Positions 50,285 to 58,914 of a stretch of 64,000 nt of DNA are shown in pieces. Below the pieces are notes generated by a model, which was not told where the DNA came from, made no database searches, and saw only the letters and a list, made by a program, of their open reading frames with translations. The stretch spans positions 1-64,000 of the forward strand of contig CACZJU010000011.1 in assembly GCA_902781515.1 (NCBI GenBank). The letters are read 5' to 3'. A program made the position numbers and the translations under genes. How positions within the stretch are numbered: position 1 is the first letter of the stretch; each line of letters opens with the position of its first letter. The stretch comes from an uncultured Bacteroidales bacterium (GTDB lineage Bacteria > Bacteroidota > Bacteroidia > Bacteroidales > Bacteroidaceae).

Positions 50285-50805
50285 ATGGATATATCAAGAG
50301 AAATTCTGCAGTTTCTGCACTATCATCCACTATCGTCGCGCGATGAGATAGCACGTGGAACGGCATTTGAGGGCAGTGACGCCACATTGAGGATATTCAC
50401 CAACTGCTGACCAAAGAACTTTCGGTGGACAGGGGCATACGTCATCGTCGTGTGGGTATCACGGGCACCAACTATCGTCCGTTGGACAACGAATTCCATA
50501 TTCGCGAGGCCATGCGCGACACCTGCGACCTTATAAACAGCAAGGAAAACGTGTTTGATAAGGCACTATTGGCGTTGGTACTCCTGTCGTATATTCAGGC
50601 TTTCTCTGATGGCAATAAGCGAACGGCTCGCATCACCAGCAATGCCATTCTTATAGCTAACGGCTACTGTCCGCTGAGTTTTCGTTCTGTTGACTCCATC
50701 GACTACAAGAAGGCGATGCTCATCTTCTACGAGCAGAATAATTTGTATGCCTTCAAGCAGATTTTCATCGACCAGTTCTACTTTGCCGTGAAGGAATATT
50801 TTTAA
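50285..50805 (+). pseudogene. Fic-domain protein with N-terminal winged helix, broken
   Basis: The ATG at 50285 opens MDISREILQFLHYHPLSSRD, a winged-helix-like segment, but the frame stops at 50407-50409. A second frame then carries HQLLTKELSVDRGIRHRRVG and the Fic core SYIQAFSDGNKRTARITSNA to the end at 50805. The join is out of frame and the region between the two parts is shorter than in full-length relatives, so this is a shortened pseudogene (or an error at about 50390). The Fic motif has Gln where the catalytic His normally stands (QAFSDGNKR), as in some non-canonical relatives. Intact Fic proteins attach AMP or other groups to targets. Confidence 0.7.
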
Positions 50806-50915
50806 TTGGCACGAGGCTATGCAGGGAGAGTAGGAAGCTTGTGGAGCTTTTCGGAGCAAGGAAGGGAGCTGGAGCGGTTATATGGTTATACGGCTGTATG
50901 GTTTTTGTATGAGAC

Positions 50916-50953
50916 AAAAAAAGCGCTCCCGAACCACGAAGGTTAAGGAGCGC
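50916..50953 (-). terminator. Terminator after the 52-residue peptide gene
   Basis: GCGCTCC (50923-50929) pairs with GGAGCGC (50947-50953); on the minus strand seven T follow. Confidence 0.85.
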
Positions 50954-50985
50954 CTGCTTAATTATTCTTTTCTATTGGCTGAGGG

Positions 50986-51144
50986 TTAATCAAACAAGTC
51001 CCAGCCTTCATCGCTCTTGGTTTCCATAACAGCGCCATCAGGATTGCTCTTTGCCGGAGTAGTATCAAAAGTGGAAAGTGCGAGCATCTCTGTCATACGA
51101 ACCTCTACTACCTGTACGGCAGGAATAATATATGTCTTTTTCAT
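50986..51144 (-). CDS. 52-residue peptide of a recurrent Prevotella-type small family
   Basis: Begins MKKTYIIPAVQVVEVRMTEM and continues LALSTFDTTPAKSN, ending DEGWDLFD; the start is the ATG at 51142-51144 (the open frame upstream has a poor leader). It has no signal peptide. The plan of a basic MKKxYIxP start, a short amphipathic strand, a LALS box and an acidic/aromatic tail recurs in many small Prevotella proteins that I know only as hypothetical. It follows the T9SS surface-protein gene, separated by a hairpin element, and is closed by a strong terminator, so it is probably on the same transcript. Function unknown. Confidence 0.6.
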   Translation of the reverse strand: MKKTYIIPAVQVVEVRMTEMLALSTFDTTPAKSNPDGAVMETKSDEGWDLFD

Positions 51145-51173
51145 AATTGTGTGCATTTTACATTTAACATTCA

Positions 51174-51267
51174 TCACTTAATCACAACCTTGAGCTTCGC
51201 TCGAGCTTGTTCACGCTCGAACAAGCCAGAGCGAGCTCTATCTTGTTTCTCACTTAATCACAACCTT
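51174..51267 (-). repeat. 58-bp hairpin element flanked by an exact 18-bp direct repeat
   Basis: TCACTTAATCACAACCTT occurs at 51174-51191 and again at 51250-51267; the second copy is the end of the T9SS protein gene (KVVIK and stop). The core 51192-51249 (gagcttcgctcgagcttg onward) folds as GAGC-TTC-GCTC, CTTGTTC/GAACAAG and TCGAGC/GCTCGA stems. It is homologous to 11513-11569, and stem bases differ in a compensating way. Confidence 0.85.
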
Positions 51268-54200
51268 TTTGCCATTCTTGATATACAGACCCTTAATAGC
51301 CTTCTGAACGCGCTGACCGGCAAGGTTGTAGATAGCCTCATTCTTGTTAAGGTCATCGTTAACGTTAAGGTTGTTGATTCCATCAGTAGCATCGAAGAAG
51401 AAGGCCTTGACGCCTGAAGGAACAGTCAGATAAGCACGGTAAGGAATAGCAGTCAGACCATCGCCATTAACCTTATAGAAGCCCTGAACTCCACTCTGTG
51501 TCTGCAGCACATAGTTTCCAGCCTCAACGGTAGATGCAGTGTAAACACCAGTCAAGAAACCACTTGTGTAGCTATCATTCAGACCTCTGTCACCATAGCC
51601 ATTAACGTTAAGACTAAAGTCCCCACCTTCATTCTTTATAATATATGGAGTGTTTGCTGCGGGACTATCTACCTCACTGAGCTGCAAGACTTCGCCCGAC
51701 ACTGAATTACAACTATAGAATGTGATATTATCATAGCCTGTACTTACATTAGGAGTGAAGGGGAAGATTATGGTGCCATACTTTCCTGCCTTTGCTGCTA
51801 CGGTTAAATTCTTGCTTATACCTAAATATGTCAACTGGAAGTTATCCACTTTGTACCATTGAGAGCCACCAGCATCGGCTCCGACTGTAAGATCGCCAGC
51901 TGTTGCCAGAGTCTTCTCTACAGAAACTACTACGCCTGTACCCTTGTCAACAGAAGCTGCACTACCTGTTTCTCCACCAAGATTAAGATAAAGTGTATGA
52001 CTTTCATCTGTACCTTTATCTGTACCCATAACGGCTGTCAGTCTATATGTACCAGCAGGCATACCTGTAAGTGTCTGCGAGATGGCGTTACCTGTTGACC
52101 ATATATTAAAGAGGTAGCTGCCATCAACACCAGTCATCTTGTATGTATCATTTGAATTTTCCTTTGCTCCATGATCATTGCTGGCAGTATAGGTCCAACC
52201 ATCGGTGGTGCCAGTTTCAAAACTATTGTTAATAATAGCACCTGTCATGTTTGCGCCAGCAGTAGTCTGAGTCTTAGATGCAGCAGCCAAGTCTGCCATA
52301 AATGCCAATTCAGCCTCTAAGGCAGTTACGTATGTTCCATTTTCATACTTCTCAGCAGCACCAGTGGAAGCAGTATTTATGGCTGTTGTATAGGCTGCCT
52401 GACCAGCAGCATCCAAAGCATCTGCTTTTCCTTGGTAAGTGGTCTTAAGACCATTGATGGTAACATAAACAGCTCTTGAAGCCTCAGCATCTGTAATAGC
52501 TGCTTGGGCTGCAGAATAATTTTCTAATGTTTTGCTGCTATTGTATGTTGCAATTGCGGTGTTTGCAGCAGTCCTCACATCTGCATTCATATAACCTGTC
52601 ACCTCAGTCAAAGACTCTGGTAATGCAGCAGCATCATATGTCAGTCGAAAGTTATCTACACAAACCCAACCTTCTCCATCCAATGTTGCACTGAAGCCAA
52701 TCTCGAGCGTTGAAGTTCCGTCGTAGTTAAAGCTAACGCTATAGTCCTTACTGCTAGAAACTGCCGTAGAGGACTCTGTTTCTCCTACCTTGACATATAA
52801 TTTTGGTGATGTGGTATTACCATTTGCATGAGCAACAGCTGTCAACGTATATACACCACTATGGAAGCCTGTAAGTGTCTGCTTAATATATTTATCACCA
52901 GAAACATGATACTGTTCAACATAATATGTTCCCGCTTTTGCGAATGCGGTGTTATTCTGAGTCTTCAAGCCTGAGTTTGTCCAACCAGTCATGGTCGTTT
53001 GATCTGCCGCCGTCGCTGACTCAAACGAAGGATTGACAATAGCTTCAGTCATATCGGTATTCTCTGTGGTCTGAGCCTTAACAGCTGTTATATAGTCTCT
53101 GCTGTAAGCTGTTTCGGCTTCTGATGCAGTGGTGTATGTTCCTTCATAATACATCGTTTCAGCACCTGTAGAAGCCACGTTTGTAGCTGTAGAATAAGCT
53201 GACTGACCAGCATCATCTAGAGCTCCTGCCTTCGTTTCATAGTTGCTGCGTATTGTTGCAATATTGTTGTATACAATCCTGCTATCTACTGCATTATTCA
53301 TTGCGGTTTGAGCTGAAAGCAGATTAGCGAAAGTCTTGCTAGTATTATAAGTACTAATAGCAGTAGATTGTTCGGTTGATACAGAGCCCTTCATCTTACC
53401 CGATACTTCCGTCAAACTTGCGGGGAGTGTAGGATTGTAAGTCAACTGGAAGTTGTCCAAACTAAACCACGCGTTGCTGTGCTTGGCACTAATATCTACA
53501 TTTCCTTCTGTATCTTGGGTAAAATATACTTCCACCAAAGTAGCGCTACCATCAGCAGCTATAACTTTCTTTGATGTACCTCCAGCCGTTAAAGTAAAGA
53601 CATCATTTGCTTCAGAAGACATATATGCGCTCAACTTATAGTTTCCCGCAGGCAAAGAGCTTAATGTCTGCTTTATAGTAGCTGCGCCTGCATTTTCTGT
53701 CCAAATATAGAAACGATGTGCACTTTCGTCACCCAATCCGCCATCCTTATAACGTTTCTGCTCATCACTAGTGCTTGAACCACTACTTACTGTCACGGTC
53801 CATCCATTATAATAGTTTGGAGTGCCATTTTCAAACGAGGGATTGGTGATGAAACTACTGGTTATATTAGCATCATTAGCCCAGACTTGCTCGATTGTTA
53901 TATTGCCATCAGCGCTGCTCTTGAAATAGAGTGTACCTGATGTCAAGTTGGCTCTGACATTTCCATCCTTTGCAATTACAAACTTCTCGAAGTCTTCATC
54001 GTCCACATCCTTCGTCCCGTCCTGGGTGTAACTCAGAGTCACAGCAGCATCGGCAGAAATTCTATAGTTACCGGCACTTATATTGCATGCATACCATGTG
54101 TCTTTAACTACCGATTTTCCTTCACTAAAAACTGTGGTTGTAGGGGCATAGTACTCTACGTTATTACCAAGATATTCCAAATAGAAGTTGTCCATGATAG

Positions 54201-55185
54201 ACCAAGCATTACCCGCTGTGGTGCTATTTTTCAAACCTACTTTCAAGCTACGATCTGTAACAAGAGTTTCTACAGAATTCACATATTGTCCAGATGTAAA
54301 AGCTGTCGAAGCGCCTGCCATATCAGCACTAGTTCCTTCACCATTAGCATTTAATAGAGCTATGACAGACTGATTTGTATTAGCATAGAGATATGTTTGG
54401 TTACTTCCATCTGCATTGTTATAGAAAGCTTGGTTATATAATTTATATTTACCATTAGCAACAGTTTCACTGATTGTCTGAGAAATATCAAAACCCTTAC
54501 CATACATTTCTGCACATGGATTTTCCTTCAGGCCTCCTGCTGTATTAGTCCAATCTTCAGTATTTGACCACGTCATTAATTCCCATGGATGATGAAAATC
54601 TGTATTACGTAACAGATAGGTATAATCTCCTACGTCCTGACGGGCAGATTTAGGAATAATCAACCAATAAGATTTAGCATCCGCAGTAGAGGAACCAAAT
54701 CTAAGAAAAACGCCCAATTTACCCTGATATAGTCCATCGGCCGTTGCATGATACAAATAGTTAGAGTCGTCTATTTTAATTGTATACACGTTTGTATATC
54801 CAGCATAAGAAACTGAGGTGAAAATAAAATCACCTTTATTATCACTCGTACCATCACCATCAACGAAAGGTTCTCCACTACCATTCTTAAATAAATAACC
54901 AGCTTTAGCATCGCTTCCATTAGCAGAAACTGGTGTAGAATAGATTGAGAATCCATTGGTAGCTGCCGCCAATGTTACTACTCGACCCGCATGATCCACT
55001 GTAGCATGTGTACCATAATCCATTCCCTCGGTTAAGAACATCCCCGAACCAATGTTGTAAAGGAAATAATCTGATCCCGCTGCAACTTCCACACCGGAAG
55101 TATAAGTGTGATTGTAGGAGGCTTGCGCAAACAAACCAACCGAGCACAATAGTGCTACGGCTAAAGAAAGTAATTTTCTTTTCAT
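51250..55185 (-). CDS. Large T9SS surface protein with four jelly-roll modules and two helical linkers
   Basis: A 1311-residue secreted protein. Signal peptide MKRKLLSLAVALLCSVGLFA, then Gln. An N-terminal domain (25-190) is followed by four carbohydrate-binding-like jelly-roll modules, each ending in a DNFxLxY strand (about 197-340, 445-584, 714-850 and 984-1120). Two helical linkers of about 115 residues (590-710 and 856-975, with AISTYNTSKTFANLLSAQTA and AIATYNSSKTLENYSAAQAA) separate the later modules and are clear duplicates of each other. The last 80 residues include IYNLAGQRVQKAIKGLYIKN, a type A T9SS sorting domain. Likely a surface adhesin or glycan binder. A promoter is at 55225-55232. 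Confidence 0.82.
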   Translation of the reverse strand: MKRKLLSLAVALLCSVGLFAQASYNHTYTSGVEVAAGSDYFLYNIGSGMFLTEGMDYGTHATVDHAGRVVTLAAATNGFSIYSTPVSANGSDAKAGYLFKNGSGEPFVDGDGTSDNKGDFIFTSVSYAGYTNVYTIKIDDSNYLYHATADGLYQGKLGVFLRFGSSTADAKSYWLIIPKSARQDVGDYTYLLRNTDFHHPWELMTWSNTEDWTNTAGGLKENPCAEMYGKGFDISQTISETVANGKYKLYNQAFYNNADGSNQTYLYANTNQSVIALLNANGEGTSADMAGASTAFTSGQYVNSVETLVTDRSLKVGLKNSTTAGNAWSIMDNFYLEYLGNNVEYYAPTTTVFSEGKSVVKDTWYACNISAGNYRISADAAVTLSYTQDGTKDVDDEDFEKFVIAKDGNVRANLTSGTLYFKSSADGNITIEQVWANDANITSSFITNPSFENGTPNYYNGWTVTVSSGSSTSDEQKRYKDGGLGDESAHRFYIWTENAGAATIKQTLSSLPAGNYKLSAYMSSEANDVFTLTAGGTSKKVIAADGSATLVEVYFTQDTEGNVDISAKHSNAWFSLDNFQLTYNPTLPASLTEVSGKMKGSVSTEQSTAISTYNTSKTFANLLSAQTAMNNAVDSRIVYNNIATIRSNYETKAGALDDAGQSAYSTATNVASTGAETMYYEGTYTTASEAETAYSRDYITAVKAQTTENTDMTEAIVNPSFESATAADQTTMTGWTNSGLKTQNNTAFAKAGTYYVEQYHVSGDKYIKQTLTGFHSGVYTLTAVAHANGNTTSPKLYVKVGETESSTAVSSSKDYSVSFNYDGTSTLEIGFSATLDGEGWVCVDNFRLTYDAAALPESLTEVTGYMNADVRTAANTAIATYNSSKTLENYSAAQAAITDAEASRAVYVTINGLKTTYQGKADALDAAGQAAYTTAINTASTGAAEKYENGTYVTALEAELAFMADLAAASKTQTTAGANMTGAIINNSFETGTTDGWTYTASNDHGAKENSNDTYKMTGVDGSYLFNIWSTGNAISQTLTGMPAGTYRLTAVMGTDKGTDESHTLYLNLGGETGSAASVDKGTGVVVSVEKTLATAGDLTVGADAGGSQWYKVDNFQLTYLGISKNLTVAAKAGKYGTIIFPFTPNVSTGYDNITFYSCNSVSGEVLQLSEVDSPAANTPYIIKNEGGDFSLNVNGYGDRGLNDSYTSGFLTGVYTASTVEAGNYVLQTQSGVQGFYKVNGDGLTAIPYRAYLTVPSGVKAFFFDATDGINNLNVNDDLNKNEAIYNLAGQRVQKAIKGLYIKNGKKVVIK

Positions 55186-55224
55186 AAAAGTAATAAGTTA
55201 GTTAAGTTTTCGAATTTGCGGGCA

Positions 55225-55232
55225 CAAAAGTA
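55225..55232 (-). promoter_or_regulatory. -7 box for the T9SS surface protein
   Basis: Minus-strand TACTTTTG, about 40 bp upstream of the start codon. Confidence 0.55.
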
Positions 55233-55589
55233 GTGAAAACCGAGCGTAATACCAAATAATGAACAGTTTTTTTCAGTCAAAAGCACGAAACAAGCTTGCT
55301 TGAGTTCTGCAATTGGCTGAAAACAACAAAGCCTAAGGCTTAATGGACGATAGTCCGTTCATTATTTTGTATTGCCGAGGTGCATCCTACTTAAGAGGCT
55401 GCAACGCAGACTCAAAGTTCGTAAATTCTGGCACATGACAAAATAAATCCAGGAAAAGCTGTCCGAAAAAGCTAAAATACATATTATATATGTTGGGTTG
55501 AGACTGTTCGACGGTTTTACGGTTATGAGGTTTTTGCGGAGCATGTGGGAGTAAGGAAGGGAGTGTGAAGAAGGAAAAGTGTTGCACAA

Positions 55590-55642
55590 AGCAACTTTTT
55601 CACAAAAAGTGTTGTCTGTACACAACATTTTATTTACCTTTG
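55590..55642 (+). promoter_or_regulatory. Promoter with inverted repeats for the AAA+ ATPase
   Basis: TACCTTTG (55635-55642) is the -7 box. Just upstream, TGTTGT-ctgtac-ACAACA and AAGTGTTG/CAACTTTTT form operator-like inverted repeats. The rest of the spacer 55233-55589 shows no gene; it holds a GGAC-gata-GTCC hairpin near 55344. Confidence 0.5.
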
Positions 55643-55648
55643 CACCCA

Positions 55649-55745
55649 GAAAGTGTCTATCGTGATTAACACATTTAGCCTAAAAGTGTCTATTGTGATT
55701 AACATATTTGGTCGAAAAGTGTTTATCGAGAAGAACAATAGAACC
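55649..55745 (+). repeat. Three 33-bp direct repeats in the AAA+ ATPase leader
   Basis: Units starting with (A)AAAGTGTCTATCGTGATTA are spaced exactly 33 bp (landmark G at 55653, 55686 and 55719). The first two match closely and the third is diverged. They lie between the -7 box and the ATG, so they are transcribed. Confidence 0.75.
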
Positions 55746-55761
55746 ATAAAATGAAATAGAA

Positions 55762-56967
55762 ATGGAGAACCTGTTTAAACGTCATGATGCTTATCTTTCA
55801 AAAGTTCCGATGGAGTACATCCGTGATTTTATGCAACGCATAAACTGGAATTCGCGGCTTTTGGTAATCCGAGGCCCCAAAGGCGTGGGGAAATCAACTC
55901 TAATGCAACAATACATCAAGCAGAATTTTCCTGCAGGCGACCGTCATGTACTTTATTGTTCTGCCGATACAAGTTATTTCTCTACCCATACGTTGCTCGA
56001 CCTGGCAGAAAACTTCGTCATGATGGGGGGAAAATGGCTTTTCATCGACGAGGTACACAAATACCCGGGATGGAGTCGGGAGATCAAGGAAATCTATGAC
56101 CTTTATAATGAGTTGCACATCGTGTTGAGCGGCTCGTCACTTATCCAGATAAACGACGGACAAGCCGACCTGTCACGGCGCCTTATGCCATACAATATGC
56201 CAGGATTGTCACTACGCGAATTCATACATCTTGACACAGGTCTCGACATCAAGCCCGTTTCATTGGATCAATTGCTGGATAAACCATCAGAGGTATGTAT
56301 GAACATTATATCCATGTGTCATCCTCTGGAGCATTTTGTGCGCTACCGCCAGTTTGGCTATTATCCTTTTTATTTTGAAGAGAAGCAGGAGTATTACGAT
56401 AAATTAGAAAATACGGTCAACTATATCATCGATGTGGAACTGACAAAATATCGTAGTTTGGATGTTGGTAATACCCGTCAAGTCAAGGCTCTCCTTCATG
56501 TAATATCTCAGATGACGCCATACGAGGTTGATATCGCAAAACTTTCAAAAGCTTCAGGTATCACAAGGCAGTCAACCCTCAAATACCTTACTAATCTGGA
56601 GGAAGCTAATCTAATTCGTAGAGTCTTCACCGACCTAATGACTGTCACTGACTTGCAGAAACCAGACAAGATGTACCTCGACAATACCAATCTACTATAT
56701 ACACTTAGTACAGAAAAGCCTGAGATTGGAACAGTTCGCGAGACATTTTTTGCCAACCAATTGGCATCGGCAGGACACAAAGTGGAATACGCAGGTTATA
56801 AGAAGGGCGACTTTCGTATTGATGGCAACATCGTAATCGAGGTTGGCGGACAGGACAAGGGGTTCAGTCAGATTTCAGGCCAGAATAATGCATACGTAGC
56901 TGCCGACGACATAGAATCTGCCTATATGCGCAAAATACCTCTCTGGGCCTTTGGCTTCCTTTATTAA
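55762..56967 (+). CDS. AAA+ ATPase with DUF4143-type C-terminal domain
   Basis: A 401-residue protein. Walker A is GPKGVGKSTLMQQY (38-51) and Walker B LFIDEVHKYPGW, followed by the sensor stretch IVLSGSSLIQI. A winged-helix region lies at about 255-300 (IAKLSKASGITRQSTLKYLT) and the C-terminal DUF4143 nuclease-like part at 320-401 (YAGYKKGDFRIDG, VIEVGGQDKGFSQ; the Asp and the Glu fit a PD-(D/E)xK site). Such proteins are widespread in Bacteroidetes, often as single genes, and are poorly understood. The leader carries three 33-bp repeats, suggesting tight regulation. Confidence 0.8.
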   Translation: MENLFKRHDAYLSKVPMEYIRDFMQRINWNSRLLVIRGPKGVGKSTLMQQYIKQNFPAGDRHVLYCSADTSYFSTHTLLDLAENFVMMGGKWLFIDEVHKYPGWSREIKEIYDLYNELHIVLSGSSLIQINDGQADLSRRLMPYNMPGLSLREFIHLDTGLDIKPVSLDQLLDKPSEVCMNIISMCHPLEHFVRYRQFGYYPFYFEEKQEYYDKLENTVNYIIDVELTKYRSLDVGNTRQVKALLHVISQMTPYEVDIAKLSKASGITRQSTLKYLTNLEEANLIRRVFTDLMTVTDLQKPDKMYLDNTNLLYTLSTEKPEIGTVRETFFANQLASAGHKVEYAGYKKGDFRIDGNIVIEVGGQDKGFSQISGQNNAYVAADDIESAYMRKIPLWAFGFLY

Positions 56968-56985
56968 AACACAAAGTTTGTTGCA

Positions 56986-57117
56986 GCGTTGCAGTTGTTG
57001 CAGTTAAAAACAGGGAGAATGAAAAGACGAAAACAGACTCTATATTTATATATATAAATATAGAAGTAATTTTAGGGTTTGGGGAAGGCTGTAAAAGAAC
57101 TGCAACAACTGCAACTG
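56986..57117. repeat. Composite inverted-repeat element with central AT palindrome
   Basis: An 18-bp arm GTTGCAGTTGTTGCAGTT (56988-57005) is exactly inverted at 57098-57115; both are built from GTTGCA/GTT units. In the centre lies a perfect 26-bp palindrome (57039-57064). The plan is the same as that of the element at 10098-10382. It begins 20 bp after the AAA+ ATPase stop. Confidence 0.8.
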
Positions 57118-57138
57118 CAACGCATGACTGGGTCTTAC

Positions 57139-57319
57139 TATCCCTATGCGGTAAGGGATACTAATCCTCCCGGGCAAGGGATAGTATCCCTCCGTCGGAA
57201 GGTTATATTAACCTGTGGCGATAGGTTATATTAACCTGTGGCGATAGGTTATATTAACCTGTGGCGATAGGTTATATTAACCTCTGGCGATAGGTTCGCC
57301 GTCTTATCGCCAAAGGTTG
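57139..57319. repeat. Hairpin chain and 23-bp tandem repeats between convergent genes
   Basis: TATCCCT/AGGGATA (57139-57160) and AGGGATA-g-TATCCCT (57177-57191) hairpins are followed by four copies of a 23-bp unit GGTTATATTAACCTGTGGCG (57201, 57224, 57247, 57270), each holding a GGTTA-tat-TAACC hairpin. The last GGCGATA pairs with TATCGCC at 57305-57311. There is no gene in the spacer 56968-57325. Confidence 0.8.
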
Positions 57320-57325
57320 GGGAGG

Positions 57326-58840
57326 TTATTGGGGAAGGGTGACGGAGAAGTAGGGATTGGGAGTGTGGGACTGGAGGACGAGGGCCTTTAGCTCTGCCAG
57401 TTTCTCAGGATATTCGGCAGCGAGGTTATGGTCCTCGTGAACATCTGTGGCAAGGTCGTAGAGCTCCGACACACCATTCTTCACTATCAATTTCCAGTTT
57501 CCCTGACGAACGGCAATCTGGTTGGTTTCGTTGAACTCCCAATAGAGGTAGTCGTGCGACTTCTGCTCAGCATCGCGTCCCTCAAGAGTGGGCAGGAAGG
57601 AGATGCCGTCGAAGTAGTCCTTATCACCTAAGCGCGGATTGCGATATTTGTCAGAATAGTCCATTTCACCGATGATTTCGCAGAAAGTAGGCATCACATC
57701 GTAGAAGGTAATTTGCTGGTTTGACCGCACTCCGGCAGGCACATGACCGGGCCAGCGAACGATGAACGGAATGCGAATACCGCCCTCGTGACAACTGCGT
57801 TTCAGGCCTTTCAGCACGCCGTCGCGGTTGAAGAAAGTAGGGTCTGCCCCACCCTCCTCGTGAGGTCCGTTGTCGCTACTGAAGATAAGAATGGTGTTTT
57901 CAGCCATTTCCTTGCGCTCCAAAAGGTCCATAATCTCGCCGACATAGGTGTCGAGACGCGTAATCATGGCTGCAAATTGAGCGTGAACATTGCCAATAGC
58001 ATGATACCAACTGCCGAGTTCACCGCGATAATTCTTATCCTGAGAGAATTTTGCCTTGTAAGCCAACAGTATGCTGTCCTCGGGCTGCACCAATTCGGCA
58101 TGAGGAATGGTGTAAGTGAAGAGTCCATAGAAGGGTTTTTGTCCGTCCTGACGCTCTATCCACTGCATTGCCTTACGGTGAATGACGTCGGCGCTGTATT
58201 CAGGACGCTTGAAATAGTCGTCGCCAGTGAACGAATATTTTATATTTTCCTGCTGAACTTCACGAGTTACGCCCTTATCGCCATCCCGCGAACTGAATTT
58301 GTTGAGAAAATTGGGATAGTAGGAATGAGCCTGGAACTGGCAGATGTAGCCGTAGAACTCATCGATACCACGCTTGTCGGGAGTGGAAACACTGCCCTCG
58401 TAGCCACCTGCCCACTTGCCGAACTGTGCCGTAGTGTAACCGTTGCGCTTCATGATTTCCGGCAGCACCACATGCGCTGTGTCCAAAGGATGCTGACCAA
58501 CTACGGCATAGTCCTCATTCCCATTGTAATAGACGCGACCCGACGAAGGCCAGTACTCCTTGTTGCCACGAACCTCACAGTGTCCCGTATGCTGTCCGGT
58601 CATCAGAGAGGCACGCGAAGGAGCCGAAACCGGACTGCCAGCATAAGCTTGCATGAACTGCATTCCCTGCGAGGCAAGACGGTCGATATTGGGTGTAGAG
58701 ATGTACTTCTGACCATAACAAGCGAGGTCGCCCCATCCCATATCGTCGCAAAGGATGAAGATGATGTTGGGTTGCTGACCTTGTGCACCCGCTACTGCTG
58801 GTGCGAGAGACAGACTGTAGAGCAAATTTCTTACATTCAC
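57326..58840 (-). CDS. Exported sulfatase (Ser-type)
   Basis: A 504-residue sulfatase of the S1 type. I chose the GTG at 58838-58840, because a -7 box lies at 58863-58870 inside the longer open frame, and this start gives a clean signal peptide (MNVRNLLYSLSLAPAVAGA). The active-site motif is SAPSRASLMTG with Ser72, which a radical-SAM maturase would turn into formylglycine. Metal ligands appear in CDDMGWGD and FSSDNGPHEEGG. The family removes sulfate from glycans such as mucin or glycosaminoglycan, or from plant or algal polymers; the substrate is unknown. No maturase or SusCD pair is in the window. Confidence 0.9.
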   Translation of the reverse strand: MNVRNLLYSLSLAPAVAGAQGQQPNIIFILCDDMGWGDLACYGQKYISTPNIDRLASQGMQFMQAYAGSPVSAPSRASLMTGQHTGHCEVRGNKEYWPSSGRVYYNGNEDYAVVGQHPLDTAHVVLPEIMKRNGYTTAQFGKWAGGYEGSVSTPDKRGIDEFYGYICQFQAHSYYPNFLNKFSSRDGDKGVTREVQQENIKYSFTGDDYFKRPEYSADVIHRKAMQWIERQDGQKPFYGLFTYTIPHAELVQPEDSILLAYKAKFSQDKNYRGELGSWYHAIGNVHAQFAAMITRLDTYVGEIMDLLERKEMAENTILIFSSDNGPHEEGGADPTFFNRDGVLKGLKRSCHEGGIRIPFIVRWPGHVPAGVRSNQQITFYDVMPTFCEIIGEMDYSDKYRNPRLGDKDYFDGISFLPTLEGRDAEQKSHDYLYWEFNETNQIAVRQGNWKLIVKNGVSELYDLATDVHEDHNLAAEYPEKLAELKALVLQSHTPNPYFSVTLPQ

Positions 58841-58862
58841 GGGAATCGTGGTATTAGACGAC

Positions 58863-58870
58863 GCAAAGTT
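58863..58870 (-). promoter_or_regulatory. -7 box for the sulfatase gene
   Basis: Minus-strand TAACTTTG; transcription would begin near 58856, which supports the GTG start at 58840 over the upstream ATG at 58903. Confidence 0.55.
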
Positions 58871-58914
58871 ATTAATTAATAATGTTTTTACCAAACGATT
58901 CACAATAAATCGCC

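Noticed and set aside
55362..55628. Minus-strand open frames in the spacer before the AAA+ ATPase
   Set aside because: Overlapping frames of about 66-88 codons with no family likeness or consistent start; the region looks non-coding.
57201..57292. Possible CRISPR array of 23-bp repeats
   Set aside because: The units are directly adjacent with no unique spacer sequence.
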